The notes beneath the pieces were generated by a model. That model worked only from the letters and a program-made list of their open reading frames with translations. It had not been told where the DNA came from and searched no databases. A program made the position numbers and the translations under genes. This document shows positions 20,727 to 30,600 of a stretch of 64,000 bases of DNA, piece after piece (the stretch's first letter is position 1; the number at the start of each line of letters is the position of its first letter). The stretch lies in NCBI RefSeq assembly GCF_000621525.1, contig NZ_KK211300.1:1-64000 (forward strand), written 5' to 3'. Origin of the DNA: Legionella fairfieldensis ATCC 49588. Lineage in GTDB: Bacteria > Pseudomonadota > Gammaproteobacteria > Legionellales > Legionellaceae.

Positions 20727-20950
20727 AAAAAAAGGCTATTCTACTCGTATTCAAAGAGAGTGAAAAGTTAGCAAGTAAGTTCATATAAATTCTTTTAGAA
20801 TCATTACAAATACCAGACCACAATTTATTATAGTTTGCCCTGAAAATGTCCTCTTGCTTTCTTTCATGTGGAGCCAGAATCAGGAGTTCATCGACTCGGT
20901 TTGGCGCTATTACTGGTAATCCACACTGATTAAAATACCCTTTACATTAA
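20727..20950 (-). other. Open frame without start codon upstream of hemL
   Basis: Reading the minus strand, a frame stays open for about 70 codons with protein-like content (for example LPVIAPNRVDELLILAPHER) but has no start codon with a binding site and runs into the hemL promoter region. It may be a gene remnant or chance. No function is claimed. Confidence 0.2.
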
Positions 20951-20995
20951 GAGACATAATCGTTACATTACCTTCTTTTATTTAGAGCAATAAAA

Positions 20996-21172
20996 ATGCA
21001 AGATTACAAAAAATACATCTGTGTCATTTGTGGATTTATTTACGATGAAGCTGAAGGCTGGCCGGAAGATGGCATTGAGCCAGGAACCCGTTGGGAAGAT
21101 GTTCCTGAAAACTGGTTTTGTCCTGATTGTGGCGCTGGGAAAGAAGATTTTGAAATGGTTGAAATGGAGTAA
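20996..21172 (+). CDS. Rubredoxin
   Basis: A 58-residue one-iron electron carrier. It has the two CxxC knuckles that bind Fe: CVIC near residue 9 and CPDC near residue 42. The fold residues [20 protein letters not shown] and [18 protein letters not shown] are textbook rubredoxin. The partner is not evident: no rubredoxin reductase or alkane hydroxylase is adjacent. The ribosome binding site is weak (TTTAGAG). It is encoded opposite to the hemL and hemJ genes on either side. Assignment is secure; its physiological role is not. Confidence 0.93.
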   Translation: MQDYKKYICVICGFIYDEAEGWPEDGIEPGTRWEDVPENWFCPDCGAGKEDFEMVEME

Positions 21173-21314
21173 GTCCCCGATAATTTGGGCTAATTGGCAG
21201 TCAGTTATATCATCTGGTTCTACATACCGCATCTTTTCCTTCCAACTAGCCTCAACGTTCACATACCATAGCTTGTCTGTGGTATATCATGTTTTACACC
21301 ATTCTGCACTTTGA

Positions 21315-21737
21315 TTAGAAAGGCTTAATAACAACTAAAAAAACAATTCCTATTAAAAATACAACGGGTATCTCATTAAACACACGATAAAATGTTGCGG
21401 ATTTTCTATTATTATCTTTTCTAAACTGCTTAAGAAAAGACCCACACGTCAAATGATAAATCCATAATAAAACAACCAGACTCAATTTTGCATGCATCCA
21501 GCCTGCTTTTAAATAATAGGATGGATTGTAGGTAATTAATAAAATTCCTAATATCGTTGTCAGGAGAGCTGAAGGCCAGGTTATACCATAATAAAGGCGA
21601 CGCTCCATGATTTTAAAACGTTCGATGCTTAATTGATCAACAGTATCAGCATGATAAACAAAAAGCCGGGGTAGATAAAAAATCCCGGCAAACCAGGTGA
21701 CCATCGCAATAATATGGAACGCTTTAATAATGAGCAT
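21315..21737 (-). CDS. hemJ: Protoporphyrinogen IX oxidase HemJ (CopD/UPF0093 family)
   Basis: Integral membrane protein of 140 residues with four predicted helices. HemJ oxidises protoporphyrinogen IX to protoporphyrin IX in bacteria that lack HemG or HemY. The N-terminal helix carries the conserved His (KAFHIIAMVTWFAGIFYLPRLF), and the conserved AGWMHAKL and FRVFNE-like RVFNEIPV segments follow. Its length is normal. It begins nine bases after the terC-like gene stop, so the two form a unit transcribed from upstream of that gene. Confidence 0.9.
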   Translation of the reverse strand: MLIIKAFHIIAMVTWFAGIFYLPRLFVYHADTVDQLSIERFKIMERRLYYGITWPSALLTTILGILLITYNPSYYLKAGWMHAKLSLVVLLWIYHLTCGSFLKQFRKDNNRKSATFYRVFNEIPVVFLIGIVFLVVIKPF

Positions 21738-21745
21738 AAATACAC

Positions 21746-22471
21746 CTATTTCTTCTTTTTTTGTTTCTTACGTGAAGAGCGTTGCATTATATTTAACATT
21801 TCTACACTTAAGGAAAAGCCCATGGCAAAATAAACATACCCTCGTGGCACATGAAAGGAAAAACTGTCTGCCACCAATATCATGCCAATTAAAATTAAAA
21901 AGCTTAAGGCCAGCATTTTAATGGTGGGGTGTTTATCAATAAATTGACTGACTACTTCACTTGCATAGAGCATAACCAGAATGGCACAACTAATAGCGGT
22001 TGCCATTACCCAAAATCGGGAAGTCAATCCAATAGCAGTAAGAACGCTATCCAAAGAGAAAATAATATCCATCAATGCAACCTGTAATACAACCCCTCGA
22101 AAGGAAACGGGCGGGGCTTTTCCAACGACCTTTAGATTATCACTATCTTCCCCCACTTCGTGGTGAATTTCCTGGGTTGCCTTGGCAATTAAAAAAGCCC
22201 CCCCGGCAAACAAAAACAAATCTCTCGCCGAAAAAGAAAGATCAGCAAGACTAAAAAGCGGTTTGGTCAAACGAGATAACCAGATAGCGGAGGCCAATAA
22301 AATAAGACGGGTAACCCAGGCAAAAGTTAACCCCCATTGCCGGGCACTTTTACGTTTTTCCCGAGGTAATTTCTCCGTCAAAATAGATAAAAACACCAAA
22401 TTATCTATTCCCAATACTATCTCTAGTATAATTAAAGCGAAAAGACTCGAAACGATATCTAAAAATTCCAT
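21746..22471 (-). CDS. TerC-family integral membrane protein
   Basis: Protein of 241 residues with about seven hydrophobic helices. Signatures of the TerC/YoaE-like family: EIVLGIDNLVFLSIL near residue 16 and MDIIFSLDSVLTAIGL near residue 140, each with the acidic Asp that is thought to bind metal. TerC proteins have been linked to tellurite resistance and, more recently, to Mn2+ export during secretion, but specificity cannot be read here. A basic tail (RKKQKKKK) ends the protein. Upstream member of a pair with hemJ. Confidence 0.88.
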   Translation of the reverse strand: MEFLDIVSSLFALIILEIVLGIDNLVFLSILTEKLPREKRKSARQWGLTFAWVTRLILLASAIWLSRLTKPLFSLADLSFSARDLFLFAGGAFLIAKATQEIHHEVGEDSDNLKVVGKAPPVSFRGVVLQVALMDIIFSLDSVLTAIGLTSRFWVMATAISCAILVMLYASEVVSQFIDKHPTIKMLALSFLILIGMILVADSFSFHVPRGYVYFAMGFSLSVEMLNIMQRSSRKKQKKKK

Positions 22472-22632
22472 TACGCTCTACAATAATCTCAAAAGCTTTA
22501 TTGTCTATTTATTCCGCTCAAAGGTAAATAAGCCGAAGCATGAATATCAACTTATGTTAATGCATTGCATTTTAAATTATTTCCTTTTCCGACTATTTTA
22601 GCTATAATGCCGCGCGTAATATAGCCACTTGG

Positions 22633-23985
22633 ATGAAGACAATAATTAAGTTAATTAAAAAATTGTTACGTAAAACAAAAACTAAGCAACAGCCTGTTGA
22701 TCTTAGTCATATTATTCCGCGTAGCCATCACAATGTATCCAAAACGAATATCAGCCCTAACGCCCTTAAAGTTTTAAATCGTCTTAACAGCGGCGGGTTT
22801 CAGGCTTATTTAGTCGGTGGTAGCGTTCGTGATCTTTTATTAGGGAAAGTACCTAAAGATTTTGACATAGCTACTAATGCGACTCCTGCTCAAATTAAAA
22901 AGTTATTCCGCAACGCGCGCATTATAGGGCGTCGTTTTAAACTGGTTCATATTATTTTTCACCGCGACATTATTGAAGTAGCCACTTTCAGAGGTTCTGA
23001 TATGGAGGCGCTTGATAATCAACAGACTAATGAACGAGGAATGCTGGTACGTGATAATGTTTATGGTTCTCTTGATGAAGATGCCTGGCGTCGTGATTTC
23101 ACTATCAACTCCCTTTATTACAACATAGACGATGCGTCCATTGTCGATTTTACGGGTGGTTTTTCTGATATCCAACATCGTCTTTTGCGGATGATTGGTA
23201 ATCCTGTCGTTCGTTATCAGGAAGACCCTGTACGTATGTTACGCGCTATTCGCTTTAGCGCAAAATTGCATTTTGACATTGCAGAAGAAACAGCCGAACC
23301 TCTTCCCAAATTAAGCCATCTCATTCGACACGTATCAAGCTCTCGTTTGTTCGATGAAATTACCAAACTCTATCAGTGTGGGGAGGCGGAAACAGTACAA
23401 CGTTTACTGGTAAAATACGGCCTGTTCGCGCAATTGTTTGAACAAACTAATCATTTGTTATCAACTGATGAATATCCGGTTAATGCTCTGCTGGGAAATG
23501 CTCTGGAAAATACCGATACGCGTATCCGTGATAATAAACCAGTGACACCTGCTTTTTTATTTGCAGTACTGCTATGGTTTCCGTTGCAAAAACGGGCTTC
23601 TCAGTTACAACAGGAAGAAAATTTACCGCCCCTCCCAGCCTTGGAAAAAGCAATGTCGCAAGTTATTGCAGAACAAAATCAAGTCATTACTATTCCCAAA
23701 CGCTTTAGTCAAATTATGCGAGAAATGTGGCTGTTACAGTTTCGTTTCCCTAAACGCTTTGGTGGTCGTGCGTTTAATTTATTACAGCATCCAAGATTTC
23801 GCGCAGCCTATGACTTTCTTGCCTTACGTGCACTGGCAGGTGATGAAGCAATGGAACTTGCTCAATGGTGGACAACTTTTCAGGACGTTCCAGAAGATGA
23901 GCAAATAAAAATGATCGCCTCGCTTCCTTCTCCGCAGGGATCGCCCAAATCAAAACGCCGGCGAAAACCCAAAGCAACCTCATAA
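22633..23985 (+). CDS. pcnB: Poly(A) polymerase I
   Basis: Adds poly(A) tails to RNA 3' ends, promoting decay. The 450 residues include the class II nucleotidyltransferase motif (LVGGSVRDLLLGKVPKDFDI near residue 55; the DFD pair binds Mg2+), the RRFKLVHI step that in PcnB replaces the CCA-enzyme signature, and the DPVRMLRAIRFSAKL neck motif near residue 195. The Lys/Arg-rich tail is typical of PcnB and separates it from tRNA CCA-adding enzymes. No good Shine-Dalgarno sits before the ATG. Its stop overlaps the folK start by one base. Confidence 0.93.
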   Translation: MKTIIKLIKKLLRKTKTKQQPVDLSHIIPRSHHNVSKTNISPNALKVLNRLNSGGFQAYLVGGSVRDLLLGKVPKDFDIATNATPAQIKKLFRNARIIGRRFKLVHIIFHRDIIEVATFRGSDMEALDNQQTNERGMLVRDNVYGSLDEDAWRRDFTINSLYYNIDDASIVDFTGGFSDIQHRLLRMIGNPVVRYQEDPVRMLRAIRFSAKLHFDIAEETAEPLPKLSHLIRHVSSSRLFDEITKLYQCGEAETVQRLLVKYGLFAQLFEQTNHLLSTDEYPVNALLGNALENTDTRIRDNKPVTPAFLFAVLLWFPLQKRASQLQQEENLPPLPALEKAMSQVIAEQNQVITIPKRFSQIMREMWLLQFRFPKRFGGRAFNLLQHPRFRAAYDFLALRALAGDEAMELAQWWTTFQDVPEDEQIKMIASLPSPQGSPKSKRRRKPKATS

Positions 23986-24419
23986 TGATACTTTGCTATT
24001 TAGGACTAGGCAGCAATTTAAAAGGTCCGGAACGTCAGCTAAGGCAAGCAATAGCCGCTCTTCGTAGATTACCTCGTTCACGACTTGTTAAAGTAGCCGG
24101 GTTTCATAAAAGCAAAGCCTGGGGCAGGAAAGCTCAACCGGATTACTGCAATACAGTAGTAGCGCTTTATACTTCCCTGGCTCCTTGCCAATTGCTCGAT
24201 TATTGCCAACAAATTGAACATAGACAAGGACGTATTCGCAAACTAAAATGGGGCGCCAGAACGATTGATATTGATATCCTTTTATTTGGCAATCAAAACA
24301 TTAATTTAATAGATCTCAAAGTACCTCACCCAAGACTCAATCAACGTAACTTTGTCCTGATTCCCCTGTTAGAGATCGCACCAAATCTCCAACAGGAGAA
24401 TATAGTTGCCTATAAATGA
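23985..24419 (+). CDS. folK: 2-amino-4-hydroxy-6-hydroxymethyldihydropteridine pyrophosphokinase
   Basis: Transfers pyrophosphate from ATP to hydroxymethyl-dihydropterin in folate synthesis. The 144 residues carry LGLGSNLKGPERQLRQA at the N-terminus, NTVVALYTSLAP, the KWGARTIDIDILLFG Mg-ATP motif (paired Asp) and PHPRLNQRNFVLIPL. Length is slightly short but complete. The TAATG overlap couples it to pcnB, a widespread pairing in Gammaproteobacteria. Confidence 0.95.
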   Translation: MILCYLGLGSNLKGPERQLRQAIAALRRLPRSRLVKVAGFHKSKAWGRKAQPDYCNTVVALYTSLAPCQLLDYCQQIEHRQGRIRKLKWGARTIDIDILLFGNQNINLIDLKVPHPRLNQRNFVLIPLLEIAPNLQQENIVAYK

Positions 24420-24429
24420 AACTTTTTTG

Positions 24430-24800
24430 ATTCCGGAATTTCTTCATCTCTTTCTAATAATTGCTACCGTACTGAAAGTAAACGTTCACAGGATATGCAA
24501 ATTTTCTGTTCCAGCCTTTGTGCCATGACTCGCGTAGACGGGAATCCATCCATAAAATTAGCACTATACCTAATTGTAGATAGCTTCCCGCCTGCGCGCT
24601 GAGTGATCCTCTCATTTTTTGTGTTATTTCAATTATTTTTAGGTCATTCCCGTGAAGACAGGAATCTATTTCCCAAATTACACGGTTGTTCTGATTGAAA
24701 GACAGATCCAGACGATCTTGAATAGCGATTGAACTGGATTCCGCACATAAAGCGCGGAATGTAGGCGTTGTGATCTTATTAGATGCGTTTACCCTGTCAA
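24430..24800. repeat. Patch of dispersed palindromic repeat fragments
   Basis: Non-coding stretch with several pieces of the common palindromic repeat type: GACGGGAATCCATCC near 24536-24550, TCATTCCCGTGAAGACAGG near 24643-24662, and GGATTCCGC facing GCGGAAT near 24734-24760. A 119-codon open frame spans them, but its translation (for example DSCLHGND) is the usual artefact of such repeats. A related copy is at 44525-44610. Confidence 0.65.
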
Positions 24801-25489
24801 AAACCCGGACCATCAGGAAGAGAAACAGAACCTGGCATAAAATCCATATTTCCCTTCCCTTTCCCTTTTATTTTCTCTTCGTCTACAGGCGCTGATTGAA
24901 ACAATCTATGATCATGAATTTTTTTTAAACAATTAACAACCTCATTAACTGATTCCTTTTTTTGACTATAAGATTCACTATGGGATTCATCGATACATGC
25001 CTCTTCATAGAGTCCTTTCCCGGTCATCGCTCCCGAGAGGAAACCTCCCAAAAAAAAGGTACTCATTCCAATAATACACTCAACTAAAGCCGGACCAACC
25101 AAAGGAACAGCAGGAGGAACAAGTAAAAGTAGAGCATATACTCCTACCATCAATGCGGCCATCAGGATACCACCGATAATGGCACAACCCATTACGTATG
25201 CAATCTGACTTAAGTTTGATCTCAATGCAACTTCTTCAAATTTTTTGAGTGCTTCTTTTTTTTCACCATCATTTCGTGAGTTGTCTAAAATTATTTGAAT
25301 TGTTTCCTGCAACTTTTCTACTATTTTATCTGCGTTCTTACATTGATTAGCCAGAAGATAATCCCTGTATTGATTTAAAGAGTTTTTTACAGAGTCAGCC
25401 AGAGACTCTTCGCCATTTAATTGGATAAATTGATTAAATTGTCCTTCAATTTCTTTAAATGCAGCGTGCATTTTATCATTTGAATACAT
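24797..25489 (-). CDS. Hypothetical protein with paired membrane helices
   Basis: Not recognised with confidence; it resembles Legionella-restricted proteins of unknown function. The 230 residues have a helical N-terminal half (about 1-95), then two adjacent hydrophobic segments (about 98-155: YVMGCAIIGGILMAALMVG and a second ending in FFLGGFLSGAM), then a polar tail with Lys/Gly runs (KGKGKG). There is no signal peptide, so the helices would form a hairpin, a shape common among effectors that embed in host membranes, though it is not specific. It is a lone gene, and its end abuts the repeat patch. Confidence 0.6.
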   Translation of the reverse strand: MYSNDKMHAAFKEIEGQFNQFIQLNGEESLADSVKNSLNQYRDYLLANQCKNADKIVEKLQETIQIILDNSRNDGEKKEALKKFEEVALRSNLSQIAYVMGCAIIGGILMAALMVGVYALLLLVPPAVPLVGPALVECIIGMSTFFLGGFLSGAMTGKGLYEEACIDESHSESYSQKKESVNEVVNCLKKIHDHRLFQSAPVDEEKIKGKGKGNMDFMPGSVSLPDGPGF

Positions 25490-25663
25490 AATGAATCCTC
25501 TTGAACTTCAAGTTATTCCAAAGCACGAAAAGTAAAAGTATACTTGAGAAAGTGTGATGTTGGGACAACAACAAAAAGAATAGATAAGCAATATTCTCAT
25601 TGTTTTATTATTTTTTGATCATACACTACAATTAAACTGAAATCATCCTGAAATGGAGAAATT

Positions 25664-26101
25664 GTGTACACTACCATTTTACACGCCACGGACTTGAGTG
25701 AAAATCATTTTGATACTTGCCAAAAAGCCGCTGAAATCGCTGCCTGTTTTGGTGCAAGGCTTCATTTGCTTCATGTTATTGAACTCCCCTCCTCTTTTCA
25801 ATTAGCTCAAGGATTAGGATTTACCGAGATTTCTGCTCCCGTTAAAGAAGATGCGCAAACGGTGATGAGGCTTTTGGGAGAAGCCCTTGATATTCCTCCC
25901 GAGCAGCAGCATGTAGAAACAGGATCAATAAAAATGACCATTCTTGACAAAATCAATGCATTAGGATGTGAGCTTGTTATTATAGGCAGTCATACACCGG
26001 GCGCTCTACCTGTTTTTCCCGGGAGTACCGCCCACGCGGTGACACACGGTGCGCAATGTGACGTATTGACTTTACGAGACATTACTAAAGATAATCGTTG
26101 A
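25664..26101 (+). CDS. Universal stress protein (UspA family)
   Basis: Cytoplasmic UspA-fold protein of 145 residues. The N-terminal beta strand ILHATDLSENHFD, the central HLLHVIELP and the C-terminal nucleotide loop (IIGSHTPGALPVFPGSTA) match the G-2x-G-9x-G(S/T) pattern of ATP-binding members, although the first spacing is slightly altered. The start is GTG 25664-25666, preceded by GGAGAAATT; an ATG 11 bases upstream is out of frame. It lies 15 bp before an acylphosphatase gene, so both are probably cotranscribed. Confidence 0.88.
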   Translation: MYTTILHATDLSENHFDTCQKAAEIAACFGARLHLLHVIELPSSFQLAQGLGFTEISAPVKEDAQTVMRLLGEALDIPPEQQHVETGSIKMTILDKINALGCELVIIGSHTPGALPVFPGSTAHAVTHGAQCDVLTLRDITKDNR

Positions 26102-26116
26102 GTTACTCAGTTTATT

Positions 26117-26395
26117 ATGACTCAATACGTATGCATGCGAAATTTTATCACGGGAAAGGTGCAAGGCGTCTGGTTTCGAGCCTCCACTCAGGAACAGGCA
26201 AAAAAACTGGGAATTAAGGGGTGGGTACGCAATTTAACAGATGGCCGAGTGGAAGTTTTTGCCTGTGGAGAAAAACAGTCTCTTGAGATTTTTCACCATT
26301 GGCTAAAAGAAGGGCCGCCCTTGGCCAAAGTCAGTAAATGCTCACGAGAAGATTTACCCTGGCAGGATTATGACAGCTTCGATATTTTAAAATAA
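26117..26395 (+). CDS. Acylphosphatase
   Basis: Small enzyme of 92 residues that hydrolyses carboxyl-phosphate bonds (acyl phosphates). The catalytic signature is present: GKVQGVWFRASTQ with the phosphate-binding Arg, and GWVRNLTDGRVEV with the catalytic Asn. Length is standard. It may relate functionally to the acetyl phosphate made by pta/ackA elsewhere in the window, but that link is inference. Same operon as the upstream Usp gene. Confidence 0.92.
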   Translation: MTQYVCMRNFITGKVQGVWFRASTQEQAKKLGIKGWVRNLTDGRVEVFACGEKQSLEIFHHWLKEGPPLAKVSKCSREDLPWQDYDSFDILK

Positions 26396-26504
26396 TAACC
26401 CTTATGAATAACAAAGTCTGCTGTCGTAGAAACAGAATCAACTCCTTTGATTCCGTATAATACCTTATAAACAGAATACTCATCCAACAAAAATTTCTAT
26501 CTTG

Positions 26505-27482
26505 TCATGAGCTTGACAAAAAAGATAGAGGGTCATATTTATATATCGACACCTTCGGCACCTCCCGCTTTGGAGACATAAAAAGCCGATAAGCTGTTTT
26601 CGGATTGTCTTTTGTTATTATAAGCTTTTCTTCAAGATTACTAGATATCGCTAAATACATATCTTCTTTCTCCTCAGCGGAAAGAGTGTCAAATAATAAA
26701 TTAGCTGTAGGTTCGTTAACACCCCTGTTTTTATTGAGGGCGGTTATTGCATTCTCCCAAAGTTTTTTTTGTTCTAAACATGATAATTCTGCAGATACAA
26801 ATTCGAATTGGGAAAAATTTGCCTCCTCAGCCATCTCAATATTCTCTAAGATAACTGCATTATTATGCGTAGTTATTAACTTCTCCCAAAGCTTCAATTT
26901 CTCTATAGTGCCCAGTACAAAATAGGAGACTAATTCAAGATTGCATAAGTCTTTCGCTTCATCTATGTATTGCAAAATAAGTGGTAAAACGTGATCAATG
27001 TTAGGGATACTCGTTTCCTGGGGAGATCTTTTTTTTAAGATGGCAATCTCTTGCTCTCTTTTTTGCTTTTCAATTTGTTTATCAATTCGTTTTTGGTTAA
27101 CCTCTTCAATAAACCCAGGTTGCTTACCTTGATAATTCTGATATTGTTCAATCAGTTCGTTAATTAAAGGTAAAAAATCTTGTTCTGTTTCAAACTGATC
27201 AGTCGAAGCGATAACTTTATTCAGCTCTTTTTCCCAGCTTTCAAGGTTCAAATGATATTCATGGCGTATAAGGTTGGCGTTTTTAGCAACAGATAATGCT
27301 GCTTTAAGTTCACTCCATTTCAATTCGAAATCTTTTACTTTATAAGTATCAATAAGCTGTTCAATACACCTCACTATTTTTTCCCAATGATTTTCTTCTC
27401 TTTTATATCCGTACAAACCAGGAAAAAAACTGTTTTTTAATTTTTTATGGGATTGAGCTATCATATTGAGTGTTATTAACAT
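26505..27482 (-). CDS. F-box-like protein, candidate effector
   Basis: Not a housekeeping family I know. The 325 residues are soluble and helical, and AAAGG lies seven bases before the ATG. Around residues 159-201 the sequence reads HVLPLILQYIDEAKDLCNLE, then LVSYFVLG and LWEKL. That is the F-box layout: L-P, I-x-x-x-I/L, D-L-x-x-L-x-x-V-S, and a terminal LW-x-x-L. F-boxes are eukaryotic and recruit SCF ubiquitin ligase; Legionella effectors such as AnkB and LegU1 use them. A WEK/WEN element also recurs near the start, middle and end, suggesting helical repeats. The substrate-binding part is unknown. A homology search is needed. Confidence 0.6.
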   Translation of the reverse strand: MLITLNMIAQSHKKLKNSFFPGLYGYKREENHWEKIVRCIEQLIDTYKVKDFELKWSELKAALSVAKNANLIRHEYHLNLESWEKELNKVIASTDQFETEQDFLPLINELIEQYQNYQGKQPGFIEEVNQKRIDKQIEKQKREQEIAILKKRSPQETSIPNIDHVLPLILQYIDEAKDLCNLELVSYFVLGTIEKLKLWEKLITTHNNAVILENIEMAEEANFSQFEFVSAELSCLEQKKLWENAITALNKNRGVNEPTANLLFDTLSAEEKEDMYLAISSNLEEKLIITKDNPKTAYRLFMSPKREVPKVSIYKYDPLSFLSSS

Positions 27483-27631
27483 AATAAAACCTTTGTATAG
27501 GAAAAAAAGAAGTAATTATATCAAAAGTAGATCAGTTGGTAAATAATTTGATCAAATAAAAATCTCAACATTGAAGTACTCTTAGTTAGAAACGTCTGTA
27601 ATTTTGGATCGCTTGCTGTTGAGGGAACGCA

Positions 27632-27663
27632 GTGTCATCAGGGTGGCGATCACCTAATGACAC
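27632..27663. terminator. Strong hairpin downstream of putA
   Basis: GTGTCAT at 27632-27638 pairs with ATGACAC at 27657-27663, extended inside by GGTG/CACC. It lies 12 bases past the putA stop. There is no U-run on the putA strand, so it may stabilise the mRNA 3' end rather than terminate by itself. Confidence 0.55.
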
Positions 27664-27675
27664 GCTGAATTGCCA

Positions 27676-30600
27676 TTAGTAACCTTCCGGCAAAGACATC
27701 AGGCTGGCATTACCCCCGGCTGCGGTGGTATCCACCGTATACGTTCTTTCATGACATAAACGCAATAAATAATACGGTCCGCCTGCTTTTGGTCCGGTGC
27801 CTGATAGTCCTTCTCCTCCAAAGGGTTGTAAACCAACAACCGCGCCTATCATATTACGATTAACATAGCAATTTCCCACATGAACACGCTGCTTGATATA
27901 ATCCACCGTTTGATTAATTCTGCTGTGAATGCCTAAGGTCAAACCATATCCTGTATTATTGATTTGCTCGATTACTTTATCGAGAGATTTACGTTTATAG
28001 CTAATAACATGCAATATAGGCCCAAATACTTCTTTTTCCAAAGCAGCCATTGTATCTATCGCAATCGCTGTTGGAGGCATGAAATAACCCGTCTCGCATT
28101 CTTCAGATAACTTACATTGGTAAATGAGTTCATATTTTTGCTGCATGCTGGCAACATGAGCTTTTAATGCTGCCAGGGCTTCACTATCGATTACAGGTCC
28201 CACGTCCGTCGATAACCAACGAGGATCGCCTACCTCTAATTCAGCCATAGCACCTTTCAATAGATGAATCATACGCGGATAAACTTCTTCCTGTACATAC
28301 AAAACACGCAAAGCGGAACAACGTTGCCCTGCACTACCAAAAGCAGAGGTCACTACGTCAATAGTCACTTGTTCCAATAAAGCAGACGAATCTACAATCA
28401 TTGCGTTTTGGCCGCCTGTTTCAGCAATTAAAGGAATAATTTCGCCACCACGGGTAGCAAGAGTACGATTAATATGAGTCGCTGTTTGGGTCGAACCTGT
28501 AAAAATAACTGCTTTGATGCGCTGATCTGCCACTAACGAGGCGCCGACCTGTTCACCACGTCCAGGTAATAATTGGATAACGTTGGCAGGAATATTCGCT
28601 TTATGCATCAATTGTACAGTAAAAGCCGCTATTAATGAGGTTTGTTCCGCAGGTTTGGCAATGACGCAATTACCTGTGACTAATGCAGCAACAATCTGGC
28701 CCGTAAAAATAGCCAGAGGAAAATTCCAGGGACTAATGCACAAAACAACACCTCGCCCGTGCAGGCTAAGCTCATTTAGCTCACCTGTATAACCATGCAG
28801 CTTAGCCGGTTTTGTCATTAACTTTTCCGCCATCCGTGCATAATAATGACAAAAATCGACCGCTTCACGCACCTCGGCAATCCCATCACTCCAGGTTTTA
28901 CCTGCTTCAAGGCAAGCCAGGGCAAGTAATTCTTCCCTGTTTTCTTCCAAGAGATTAGCAAAATGTTCAATACAAACTATGCGCTCCCGTACAGGTTTGG
29001 CATTCCAGACAGGAAATGCCCGTGTGGCTTGCGACAGCGCCCAATCAATATCCTGCTGAGTCGCCTCACTAACACGGCCGATTGGCCGTTTTGAATTTTG
29101 GGGAGAACTTACACTCCGATCGACTTCACCACCCTGCTTTCCTTCCGCCAAAAGAGGCCTGGCAAGCCAATGGGAAAGATCCATTTGAATGTATTCTTCC
29201 TGTAATTTTGCAACAGCTTCCCTATCCGTAAAATCAAAACCACTTGAATTTTTTCGTTCTGGCAAAAAGATAGAGGCGGGTAAAGGAATATTTTGATTAA
29301 TTTTACCTAGCAAATGATTTGCTTTACTCACTGGGTCCTCAACCAGAGAGTTTATTGGCGCTTTTTCATCGACAATTCGATTCACGAACGAAGAATTTGC
29401 CCCATTTTCCAACAAACGACGTACTAAATAAGGTAATAAATCTTCATGACTGCCCACAGGCGCATAAATACGGCAGGGAATATTCAAAGCATTTACAGGG
29501 ACAACTTGCTCATAAAGTTCGTTACCCATGCCATGGAGGCATTGAAATTCAAAATCACGGTAATCTCCCACCAGATTTAACACCATCGCTACAGAATAGG
29601 CGTTATGCGTGGCAAATTGTGGATAAATCGCGTCGGTCATTGTTAAAAGTTTTTTAGCACACGCCTGAAATGACACGTCGGTAAATACCTTTCTGGTAAA
29701 TACCGGGTAATCTGCAAAGCCCTGCATTTGCGTTTTTTTAATTTCACTATCCCAGTAAGCTCCTTTAATTAAACGAACCATCATACGACGACGTTTTGAC
29801 CTTGCCAATTCGGCAATCCAATCCAACAAATAAAAAGCTCTTTTTTGATATGACTGGACGGCCATTCCAAACCCATGCCAGCCATACAGGCTGTCATCGC
29901 TAAAAACCCGCTCGATGACATCAAGAGAAAGATCCAGACGCTCCGATTCCTCAGCATCCACGGTCAGGGCAATATCAAACTCTTTAGCCAGGTGAGCCAG
30001 TGCTAATAATCTGTCCGGTAATTCTGCCATAACACGAGCGCGCTGCGCTTCCTGGTAACGAGGATGTAAGGCAGATAATTTAATAGAAATACCTGGCCGT
30101 TGATACACGGTTGTCTTTTTATCCACGCTTTTGCCAATTGTTTCGATAGCTTCTTTATAGGATTGAAAATAACGTTCCGCATCAATAGCGGTTAAGGCTG
30201 CTTCACCCAGCATATCGTAAGAATAACGATAGCCTCTCGCCTCTTTTTTCTTTGCTCGTGACAATGCCTCGCCAATAGTCCGTCCTGTTACAAACTGCTT
30301 ACTCATGATCCGCATTGCTTTATCGACAGCCTTACGCACCATTGACTCACCGCTGCGGTTAATCACTTTAAATAATGCTTTGGATAGCATCGACTCTGAT
30401 TTTTCCGGAGTTAAAACCTTACCAGTCAGCATCAAAGCCCAGGTTGTTGCATTAACAAAAAAAGAATCACTTTGCCCACGGTGTGACTGCCAGTCTACAT
30501 TCGTCAATTTATCTTTAATAAGAGTATCGATCGTTGCATTATCAGGCACACGCAATAAAGCCTCTGCCAGACACATTAAAGCGATACCTTCATCACTTGA

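Noticed and set aside
20978-21262. 94-codon minus-strand frame
   Set aside because: Shadow of the rubredoxin gene on the other strand, which has both CxxC knuckles.
24454-24813. 119-codon minus-strand frame
   Set aside because: Its content (DSCLHGND and similar) is the usual translation of dispersed palindromic repeats; no ribosome binding site.
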